A model generated the notes under the pieces. It saw nothing but the letters and a program-made list of their open reading frames with translations, was not told the origin of the DNA and made no database searches. Shown piece by piece: positions 34,527 to 42,017 of a DNA stretch of 64,000 bases. Origin of the DNA: Kamptonema formosum PCC 6407 (GTDB lineage Bacteria; Cyanobacteriota; Cyanobacteriia; Cyanobacteriales; Microcoleaceae); NCBI RefSeq assembly GCF_000332155.1, contig NZ_KB235903.1, forward strand, positions 1,332,747 to 1,396,746, in the 5' to 3' direction. The position numbers and the translations under genes were made by a program. Each line of letters opens with the position of its first letter. The stretch's first letter is position 1.

Positions 34527-36782
34527 ATGGTAATACTACAACATCTGTGGGAGTTAATATTATTTCTAGTGATTTTATTGGGGCCATTGCCTTTATGTTT
34601 ATGTTTTGCTCTGATTAATCAAACCGACAATATTAAATCTTCCTTACCCCATTTTTTATTAGTAATATTAACAGCATGGAGTATTATTCAAGTTAGTCTA
34701 GGTCTAATTTTAGGAACCTTTGAAAAACTAACTCTAACTCCAGTTATTTTTACAGAACTTATTATTTCTATTATCGGTTTTTGTCTGATTTATTTAAAAA
34801 AATATACTTTTTCATTTGTGCTTGCAAAGCTACCAAAGCTCAAACAACCACTCAATAAAATTGAACTACTAATTATTAGTTCTGCGGCTGCTGTGGCGCT
34901 GGTTCTCTTGTTGATAATAGCAACCAAGCCAATCACTAACTACGATTCTTTGTGGTTTCACTTACCCGCCATCTCTCGCTGGTACCAAACAGGTGCTTTA
35001 ACTTTATTAGACTCAACAGGAAATTGGATCTTCGATCACCAAGATGCCATAGTTTACCCTTATAATTGGCACATTTTAAATTTTCTATCCGTTCTCCCTT
35101 TTGGCGAAGATTTCCTCGTAGCTTTTCCTCAGCTAATTGCTTGGATAATCCAGGGAATTTCCGTCTATCTTTTGAGCATTTATTTTGGTGCAAGTCGCAT
35201 CAATAGCATGGCAGCTTCATCTTTATTGTTGACTGTGCCGATGATGATTAACCAGGTTAATACTATTCATATAGATTTACCATTGTCTGCATTGTTTACT
35301 GTAAGTCTATATTTTGGCTTATCTTATTATAGCCGCAGAATTATATCTGATTTTGCTCTATTTTTGGCTGCCTTGGGACTGTTTACAGGCATTAAAATCA
35401 CCGCCATTATTTATGGGGCTTTTATTTTGGGGGGATTGGCAATATTAGAACTTAAAAAAATCTGGTTAAGACCCAAAAATACACAATTTAATTTTCAGCT
35501 AAAATCACCCCTACTATTCTTAGGAATAGCCCTATTATTGTTTCTAGGAGGATTTTGGTATGTGCGAAACCTTCTGCACATCAATCATCCAATTCAGAAT
35601 TTTACTGTACTTTCGCCAAGTCTGCCTGTATCTCCACCGCCGAAAAATTTAGAATCACCCGAATATTTAAAGATTTGGAAAAGCACTTTATTGAATCAAT
35701 TTGACATCACAAAAATATCTAATTGGCAAATTTTTATCTCCCAAATAATTGCTAGATTGCAGTTGCCATTCATCGCCATGTCATGCCAGATATTAGCATG
35801 GCTAGTTTTCGCCAGCTTTAAGAAGCGAATACCCCCAATAAATGAGAAATTTGTTTCTTTGATTATTTTACTTGTTGGCACAGGTTTTTTGTATTTTATT
35901 ACACCATTTAGTTCTGGTACTGGAGGCGAAATAGTTGGTCAGCTAGGCCCTTTGTTAGGATTTAATCTAAGATATGGATTTCCATTTTTAAGCACGATCG
36001 CTGTCACCGCAGCCGTGAGTGCTACCTTAGTCAGAACTACAGATAAATTAATTGTATTAACTGTTTTAATTAGCAGTATTGTAGGTATTTTTAGCAGTGA
36101 GATTTTTGATGCTATCAAGAATGCCTCTTTTACGGGAAATAGTATAATTTGGGGTAGTAAACTGATTGACCAGTTTAAATCTTCTCCGATAGAAGCTAGT
36201 AAAACAGTAATCGCAATACTGGGCCCTAACCTGATTGATATATGCAAATATGTAGGAATTTATTTGATTTATTTATTGTTTATTTATCTCCTGACTTGGC
36301 AATTATCTCAGAGTAGATTTCTAACAACACTATTACCTCCCTTTCAGCGTTTAAGTCAGACAATTGTGATTTGTAGTTGTATAGCGTTAATAGCTAGTAC
36401 AACTTGGGTGTGGCGAGAAAAACGAGAGGTAAATCGGACTGAAATTTATCAAGGAATGTATGACTATCTTGAAAAGAATACACTTCCTGGTGAAAAAATT
36501 GGATTCTTTTTAAGTCACCGCAGTTACCTTTTTTACGGAAAAAACCTAAATCGGCAAGTTTTATATATTCCCTTGAAAGAAAAATTTAATCAGAGTACTA
36601 AATGGGCTGATAATTTGCGGCAAAATGGCGTTAAAATAGTTGCATTAGGGCCTTTGACTTCCCTTGATGAAAATACGAAGAAAACTGTATCTTGGTTAAC
36701 GAGTGATGATGGGTATTTGGAATCTGTTTGGGGTGAAAATGTTAGTCAAAAGTCTGTGTTATATCGATTGAAAAGTAAATAA
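34527..36782 (+). CDS. Polytopic membrane protein, GT39/ArnT-like glycosyltransferase
   Basis: 751 residues with about twelve hydrophobic helices. The first extracytoplasmic loop reads TNYDSLWFHLPAISRWYQTG, matching the D-x-x-x-H loop of lipid-linked-sugar glycosyltransferases of the PMT/ArnT type. The last ~110 residues form a soluble domain (YDYLEKNTLPGEKIGFFL). Family members transfer a sugar from a polyprenyl phosphate carrier in the outer leaflet of the membrane. The acceptor is unknown. The GT2 gene follows after 82 bp on the same strand, so the pair may build one glycan. Confidence 0.8.
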   Translation: MVILQHLWELILFLVILLGPLPLCLCFALINQTDNIKSSLPHFLLVILTAWSIIQVSLGLILGTFEKLTLTPVIFTELIISIIGFCLIYLKKYTFSFVLAKLPKLKQPLNKIELLIISSAAAVALVLLLIIATKPITNYDSLWFHLPAISRWYQTGALTLLDSTGNWIFDHQDAIVYPYNWHILNFLSVLPFGEDFLVAFPQLIAWIIQGISVYLLSIYFGASRINSMAASSLLLTVPMMINQVNTIHIDLPLSALFTVSLYFGLSYYSRRIISDFALFLAALGLFTGIKITAIIYGAFILGGLAILELKKIWLRPKNTQFNFQLKSPLLFLGIALLLFLGGFWYVRNLLHINHPIQNFTVLSPSLPVSPPPKNLESPEYLKIWKSTLLNQFDITKISNWQIFISQIIARLQLPFIAMSCQILAWLVFASFKKRIPPINEKFVSLIILLVGTGFLYFITPFSSGTGGEIVGQLGPLLGFNLRYGFPFLSTIAVTAAVSATLVRTTDKLIVLTVLISSIVGIFSSEIFDAIKNASFTGNSIIWGSKLIDQFKSSPIEASKTVIAILGPNLIDICKYVGIYLIYLLFIYLLTWQLSQSRFLTTLLPPFQRLSQTIVICSCIALIASTTWVWREKREVNRTEIYQGMYDYLEKNTLPGEKIGFFLSHRSYLFYGKNLNRQVLYIPLKEKFNQSTKWADNLRQNGVKIVALGPLTSLDENTKKTVSWLTSDDGYLESVWGENVSQKSVLYRLKSK

Positions 36783-36864
36783 TTGCACTCGGTAAAACCG
36801 TTCTCTGGGCGGTATATTACCACCCAAAGGGCGGCGTTACAAACCACTAACAATTAACAAAATA
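36783..36864. repeat. CCGTTCTCTGGGCGG palindromic fragment
   Basis: The short gap between the two glycosyltransferase-type genes contains AAACCGTTCTCTGGGCGG and CCCAAAGGGCGGCGTTAC, resembling the GGCGGCGTTAC element found at 31953 and 55287. Confidence 0.6.
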
Positions 36865-37839
36865 ATGCTTAATAAAGAACCACCTTTATTTTCTGTAATT
36901 ATTCCTACTTATAACCGTCCCGATCGGTTATGTATTTGTCTTCAGGCGTTAGTTAAAGTTGATTATCCCCGCGATTATTTTGAGGTGATTGTTGTCGATG
37001 ATGGTAGTAAAATGCCACTAGAAAATTATGTGATTCCCTTTGAAAAGTGGCTGAATATATCACTACTAACACAACCAAATTCAGGGCCGGCAAAAGCTCG
37101 AAATATGGGTGCAATGGCGGCAAAAGGTAAGTTTTTGGTATTTACTGATGATGATTGTACGTCGGCTGCTGATTGGCTGAAAAATTTAGAAATTAGAGTT
37201 ACGGCTATACCCGATTGTTTAGTGGGTGGTAAAACTGTTAACGCTTTGCCCGATAATCTTTATTCTACTGCTAGTCAACAACTCATCGATTATCTTTATA
37301 GTTATTATAATGCTAATCCCGATCGAGCGCGATTTTTTGCTTCTAATAATTTTGCCATATCAACAGCTTATTTTCAAAGTATAGGCGGGTTTGATACTAC
37401 TTTTCCTCTGGCTGCTGGTGAAGACCGGGAATTTTGCGATCGCTTGCTCGATCGAGGCTACTGTATGATCTATGCTCCTGAAGTTGTAGTTTATCATGCT
37501 CACGAACTGACGCTGAGTAAATTTTGGCAGCAGCAATTCAATTATGGTCGCGGTGCTTTCCGTTTTCAGCAAATCAGCGCTGAACGTGGTAGTAGGCAAA
37601 TGCAGCATCCCTCATTTTATCTCAATTTACTAACTTATCCTTTTTCCCAGCCATCAGGTATAAAAATGCTGTTAATTGCAGGATTATTTATACTTTCGCA
37701 AGTGGGAATTGCAGCCGGATTGTTTTGGGAGAAGGGAGAAGGGAAATGGGGGAGATGGGGGGATGGGGGGGGTGGGGAAGATAGAGGAGATGGGGGAGAT
37801 GGGGAAGATAGGGGAGATGGGAAATTAGCAATTAAGTAG
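36865..37839 (+). CDS. Family 2 glycosyltransferase
   Basis: 324 residues. The GT-A domain has FSVIIPTYNRPDRLCICLQAL, EVIVVDDGS, GPAKARNMGAMAAKG and the metal-binding FTDDDC, then NFAISTAYFQSIGGFD and GEDREFCDRLLDRGY with the catalytic-base ED. A single hydrophobic helix (about 265-288) closes the natural protein. The last ~36 residues (WGRWGDGGGGEDRGDGGDG, then EDRGDGK) are translated GATGGGGGA-type minisatellite (37735-37825), so the natural stop has been displaced. Likely partner of the membrane glycosyltransferase upstream. Confidence 0.92.
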   Translation: MLNKEPPLFSVIIPTYNRPDRLCICLQALVKVDYPRDYFEVIVVDDGSKMPLENYVIPFEKWLNISLLTQPNSGPAKARNMGAMAAKGKFLVFTDDDCTSAADWLKNLEIRVTAIPDCLVGGKTVNALPDNLYSTASQQLIDYLYSYYNANPDRARFFASNNFAISTAYFQSIGGFDTTFPLAAGEDREFCDRLLDRGYCMIYAPEVVVYHAHELTLSKFWQQQFNYGRGAFRFQQISAERGSRQMQHPSFYLNLLTYPFSQPSGIKMLLIAGLFILSQVGIAAGLFWEKGEGKWGRWGDGGGGEDRGDGGDGEDRGDGKLAIK

Positions 37840-37937
37840 AAGGAAGAAGGATTTAGTTATCTAGGAGAGAAGGAAGAATGTTTATACATTCAGCTTTTTA
37901 GCCATCCTTATCTTATGTTTAATTAGGTGGATTTACT

Positions 37938-37981
37938 TGGCAATTAGCAATTAGCAATTAGCAATTAGTAATTAGTAATTA
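37938..37981. repeat. AATTAGC/AATTAGT heptamer array
   Basis: Six AATTAGY heptamers run up to and include the stop codon (37972-37974) of the HEAT-repeat gene on the minus strand. Confidence 0.8.
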
Positions 37982-40059
37982 TTATTGAGCTTGCGACTTG
38001 CTAAACCCCTTACTTGTTCGTCAGAATCGTGGAGCGATCGCGCTTGCAAAAGAGACAGTGCTCCGGGATGATGGGGATAGTGTTCGATAATTGCCTCCAA
38101 AGCTGTAAAGCGAGGATTGTAAGGGAAAGAACCTTTCTGGTTATAAGGGTCATTGATAGCGCGATCGCACAAAAATTCAAACATTCCTGGTTCTTCTTTC
38201 CACCCCCGCATCAATTCCAAGACTGCAATTACTCGCACATGAGAGTCAGGATCGCTTTCTGCTCTACTTTTGAGCCATGCTAAAGTTTCCGAGTCATTCT
38301 TCCAACCCCGTGCTAATTTTTGTACGGCGGCTTGTCTGACACTTGGGCTCTCGTCGCACTCAGCCTGGGCCTTCAACAAAGCCAAGGTTTCAGCATCGCC
38401 AGGCCACCTGGAAGCAAGTTCTTGTACGGCTGTCTGCCTTAGCGCTACATCATTTGAGTGAACTAGAGATTTCAGCCAAGCTAAAGTTTCCGGTTGGTTT
38501 GACCATCCTTGGGCGATTTCTTGGACGAGTACAGTTCGCAGGTAGGAATCGGGTTCTGAATCAGCTAAAGTTTGGAGGAAAGACAAGGTTTCAGACTCCT
38601 GCGGCCAACCCCTGGCTATTCCTCTGAGTGCAGCTTCTCGCACGTTCAAATGAGTATTTGACTCGGCTAGATTTCTTAGCCAGTGGAAGATTTCTGGATG
38701 TGAAGATCGCAGTTTAGCTATCTCTTGGACGGCCGCTTGTTGGACAATCCAATAATCATCCGATTCAGCTAATGTTTTTAATAGGGTTAATGTTTCTGGA
38801 CTTTGCGGCCAACCTCTTGCTATTTCTTGAAGGGCGATTTCCCGTACTTCTACGTCGCGATCGCTCTCGGCTACAATTTTCACAAAAGTCCAAGTTTCCG
38901 GGAAATCTTGCCATCCTCTAGCTATTGCTTGTACAGCCACTTCTCGGACTGCGGAATTAGCCTCAGATTCGGCTATGGTTTTCAGTAACAGATAAATATC
39001 GCGATCGCCCCCCCAACCCTTCCCCAACTCTTCTAATGCAGCTTTTCGCACTTCCTTACTCTCGTCAGACTGGGCTAACCCCCTCAGCAAAGACAAAGTA
39101 TCTCGATCGTCTCGCCAACCCCGCGCCAATTCTCGCAGCGCCACTATTCGCAGAGTTAAACTGCTTGTCTGGGTTAGTTTTTTGATTTGGGACAAAGTTT
39201 CAGCATCCTCCGACCACCCCCTGGCGATCGCTTCCCAAGCTGCTACTCGCACCGTTAAACTTTCGTCAGTTTCAGCAATTTTTCTCAGTAAAACCAAGAT
39301 ATTCGTTTGATTTGGCCAATTTTTAGCTAATTCCTGCACCCCTACAGTGCGGACTGCGGGACTGCTATCTAACTCCGCGAGGTGTAACAGCAAAGGTAAT
39401 GTACCTGTCGCTTCCCGCCAACCCCTTGCCAACTCTTGAGCTGCTGCCGATCGCACGGCCCAACTGCCATCAGATTGAGCTAAGTTTTTGAGCAGGAACT
39501 CCATATCTCCCACTTGAGACCAACCCCGTGCCAATTCTTGAGCGGCGGCGGCGCGGACTTCCCCAGTGTCGTTGGACTCAAGCAGATTCAACAGCCAAGT
39601 ATAGGTTTCCGATTGGTGTTTCCAAGTAGTCGCGATCGCTCTAATTGCCTGCGATCGTACTTGATAAGTTTCCTGCAACTCTTGAGCGCTTTGATATAAA
39701 ATCAGAAAGCCAGTACCGTACTGAGATAAACTCTTAAAAGAATTGAGCAATCTAGTATCAACTGTTACTTTATCCCGATTTTTTGTTTCTAACAGACATT
39801 GAGCTGCCAAAAACAGATTGATAAATCTTTCTTCTTGACCGTTTTGGTCAATCAAATACTCAATAATTTCTGATACACCCTGTTCATCCAAGCCTCCTGC
39901 AACCAGCCGTAGGACTTCATGCCAGGATGCTTCCCGCCAGTGTCCCCCGAAAATTTGTGTTTTGAGTTCGGCTGTAGTCAGCTTGCCAGATTGAACTTGT
40001 TCTACGATTAACTCCGCCGCAGTCCGGGCATTATTGTCGGCAATAAGTTTTTGTAACAT
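37972..40059 (-). CDS. HEAT-repeat protein resembling the C-terminal half of a NACHT protein
   Basis: 695 residues. Residues ~1-135 (HWREASWHEVLRLVAGGLDE, EIIEYLIDQ, NLFLAAQCLLE) match the helical segment that follows the NACHT ATPase in cyanobacterial NLR-like proteins. From ~135 to the end run about 16 HEAT-type repeats of 30-31 residues, each close to ETL-LLK-LAESD--VR-AAVQELARGW. No Walker A, Walker B or sensor motif is present, so the ATPase part is missing and 170 bp upstream lies a miniature element. HEAT arrays bind proteins or ligands; in NACHT defence proteins this part is the sensor. Either a free-standing sensor or a truncated immune gene. Confidence 0.8.
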   Translation of the reverse strand: MLQKLIADNNARTAAELIVEQVQSGKLTTAELKTQIFGGHWREASWHEVLRLVAGGLDEQGVSEIIEYLIDQNGQEERFINLFLAAQCLLETKNRDKVTVDTRLLNSFKSLSQYGTGFLILYQSAQELQETYQVRSQAIRAIATTWKHQSETYTWLLNLLESNDTGEVRAAAAQELARGWSQVGDMEFLLKNLAQSDGSWAVRSAAAQELARGWREATGTLPLLLHLAELDSSPAVRTVGVQELAKNWPNQTNILVLLRKIAETDESLTVRVAAWEAIARGWSEDAETLSQIKKLTQTSSLTLRIVALRELARGWRDDRDTLSLLRGLAQSDESKEVRKAALEELGKGWGGDRDIYLLLKTIAESEANSAVREVAVQAIARGWQDFPETWTFVKIVAESDRDVEVREIALQEIARGWPQSPETLTLLKTLAESDDYWIVQQAAVQEIAKLRSSHPEIFHWLRNLAESNTHLNVREAALRGIARGWPQESETLSFLQTLADSEPDSYLRTVLVQEIAQGWSNQPETLAWLKSLVHSNDVALRQTAVQELASRWPGDAETLALLKAQAECDESPSVRQAAVQKLARGWKNDSETLAWLKSRAESDPDSHVRVIAVLELMRGWKEEPGMFEFLCDRAINDPYNQKGSFPYNPRFTALEAIIEHYPHHPGALSLLQARSLHDSDEQVRGLASRKLNNNY

Positions 40060-40409
40060 AGGTGTCGAGGCAGTTTCCAGGTAGCTGGCACGAATCTGAT
40101 TGCTATTTTTATAGATTAAGGCATTTTTGCCCTTCTAGATAACTATAATGTTTCTACCCTTAGACCTTGTACCTTCTGCTATATTACCATTCCCCTCGAA
40201 CCCTAAAAGCCGCCCAATAATAATAGGACTTACACTCATAGCTCTAGAAACCGGGTTTTTGAGAGCATCTGTGGGTCACGCAGAAGGCAGGAGGCAGGAG
40301 GCAGGAGGCAGGAGGCAGAAAGTAGAAGTAACAATGAAGTATTTTCGTAAAAAAACCCGGTTTATGAGGTTGGTGCGTAAGTCATGTAAGAATTACTATA
40401 GATATGATT
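40060..40409. other. Spacer with miniature element, family B, copy 1
   Basis: Upstream of the HEAT gene. It contains CTTCTGC-type repeat debris, the family B element (listed separately), and no NACHT-encoding sequence in any frame. Confidence 0.6.
40225..40383. mobile_element. Miniature element, family B, copy 1
   Basis: Starts AGGACTTAC and ends GCGTAAGTC. Inside are AGAAACCGGGTTTTTGAGAG, CTGTGGGTCACGCAG, a short AGGCAGG heptamer array and CGTAAAAAAACCCGGTTT. A second copy in the same orientation is at 41382-41513. Confidence 0.85.
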
Positions 40410-41303
40410 TCATTGCAAAGAATTCCCTAAAATTATCGTAGTAGTAAATACGAAATCAGCCTTTTTTTTATACCTCATATCGCTTTTAAGAAGTTCTAGA
40501 AACTCTTGATGTCCCGCACTTGTCCGACCCACTAAACAACCCGCGCCATAAAAACCAATATCATCAAGCGGCAAATTATTGCCGTGATGTTGGTTAATAT
40601 CATATAAGCCAGTATAGATTTTACCTTCTCTCTTGTACGTCTTGTACAAATCTCTGTATCCTGAGATTTGTTTTGTCTGTACTAAGGCTTCCTGAGCATC
40701 ACCACCATTTCCCCAATGATAGCCTATTTCCCAAGCTGTATATTGACCCGGCTTGATACGGAAAGCTCCCATAACATCTTGAGGATGATCTGTGTAATAA
40801 ATTCCGGGTTCTGTGGTTGCTTCCCACTTTTTTACGAGCCGAGGCTTACCATCAATCACTTCGATCGCTAATCGTAAGTCATTAAATTTATTCGGTTCGT
40901 TCTTGTTTAGTTTTCCATCTAGATTCATGCCCTCAATATACACAATGTTGTAATTTCCTTCGCCTGTAAACACTTGATATCCTTGACTTTTCATATAGCG
41001 GATAACTCGCTCGGCAAGAGAAGTCTTACGGTTCGGTTTTATGGCAGTTGGAGGTTTGTTCACCACATTAACTGCATAGGACGCAGAAACATCTAAAATA
41101 GAATTGGGAAATTCGTTAAAAGCTTTATTGATTAGTGACTCGCCCAAAGTCATCTTGTTAGTTGGCAATAGCAAAAACGAGATTGCACTCAAACAAAAAG
41201 CTAGAGGAATAGTCAAACTCCGCCGATTTTCGGGTTCATCAAAAATATGTTGACAATCAACTATACAAGATGTATTTTTTGTGAATTTAGCAGATTTTTT
41301 CAT
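40410..41303 (-). CDS. Exported protein of unknown function with a YkuD-like Cys motif
   Basis: 297 residues from ATG 41301-41303, preceded by AAGG; an upstream TTG frame start at 41381 touches the miniature element and is less likely. A hydrophobic segment (IPLAFCLSAISFLLLPT) suggests export or anchoring. The C-terminal domain has VIYIEGMNLDG-like, TEPGIYYTDHPQD, and NQHHGNNLPLDDIGFYGAG followed by CLVGRTSAGH. The H-H-G...G-x-G-C-x-x-x-R order recalls L,D-transpeptidase (YkuD) active sites, and similar domains occur in phage-associated proteins; both points are recall-based. The gene is tightly bracketed by two same-orientation family B elements. Confidence 0.6.
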   Translation of the reverse strand: MKKSAKFTKNTSCIVDCQHIFDEPENRRSLTIPLAFCLSAISFLLLPTNKMTLGESLINKAFNEFPNSILDVSASYAVNVVNKPPTAIKPNRKTSLAERVIRYMKSQGYQVFTGEGNYNIVYIEGMNLDGKLNKNEPNKFNDLRLAIEVIDGKPRLVKKWEATTEPGIYYTDHPQDVMGAFRIKPGQYTAWEIGYHWGNGGDAQEALVQTKQISGYRDLYKTYKREGKIYTGLYDINQHHGNNLPLDDIGFYGAGCLVGRTSAGHQEFLELLKSDMRYKKKADFVFTTTIILGNSLQ

Positions 41304-41381
41304 AACCTTAATCGCACCCTGAATAGACAACAACAATCTGCTAAATATTTTTGTACTTAACTTTGTACTTAAAGCAGACAA

Positions 41382-41513
41382 GACTTACGCTCATGGCCAT
41401 AGAAACCGGCTTTTTCAGAGAATCTGTGGGTCACGCAGGAGGCAGAAGGCTGCTATGCAGAACGAAGTATTTTCGTAAAAAAACCCGGTTTCTTTGGTTG
41501 GGTGCGTAAGTCC
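41382..41513. mobile_element. Miniature element, family B, copy 2
   Basis: Starts GACTTACGC and ends GCGTAAGTCC, with CTGTGGGTCACGCAGGAGGC, GAAGTATTTTCGTAAAAAAA and CCCGGTTTCT in the same order as copy 1. It begins 79 bp upstream of the ATG of the YkuD-like gene. Confidence 0.85.
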
Positions 41514-41617
41514 TAGCAGAGTAAAACTAATCATTGTAATTTTCATATAAAAAAGTCAATACCTGTAAATAGGACATTGACAAATAACTTCATTTGTCCA
41601 TTGCTGGTGTTGACACT

Positions 41618-41759
41618 ATATAGCAACCGCCACAACGGTTACGACACTCGCTCATGGCCCAAACTATTGACTTTCTTCCCTTCTTTCCCTTCTTTCCCTT
41701 CTTTCCCTAGTCCCTAGCCCCTAGCCCCTAGCCCCTAACCGCCCTGGCGGTTGCTATAT
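41618..41759. mobile_element. Miniature inverted-repeat element, family C, copy 2
   Basis: 142 bp with perfect 14-bp terminal repeats ATATAGCAACCGCC (41618-41631) and GGCGGTTGCTATAT (41746-41759). The interior holds CTTTCCCTT octamer-like and CCCCTAG heptamer repeats. Confidence 0.92.
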
Positions 41760-41870
41760 CTCTCAAAGCTCTTTCAGTAGCAGACGATGCAGGGTTTTTA
41801 CCCTCCCTGCCGCGATCGCCCACCCTACGTTTAATTATGTCCGACCACTTAATAGTAAATATGATTTAAG

Positions 41871-42017
41871 ATAGCAACCGCTTTCGTTAGTGAAGACACT
41901 CGCTCAGGGCTAAAACCATTAACTCTCTTCCCCTCTTTCCGTCCTTCGCCTCTTCCCCTTCTTCCCTTCTTTCCCTAGCCCTGAGCATCGTAGCCCCTAG
42001 CCCCTAGCGGTTGCTAT
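41871..42017. mobile_element. Miniature inverted-repeat element, family C, copy 3
   Basis: 147 bp with 11-bp terminal repeats ATAGCAACCGC (41871-41881) and GCGGTTGCTAT (42007-42017). Its right end overlaps the last codons of the hybrid kinase, whose stop TAG (42004-42006) lies inside the element. Confidence 0.92.
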
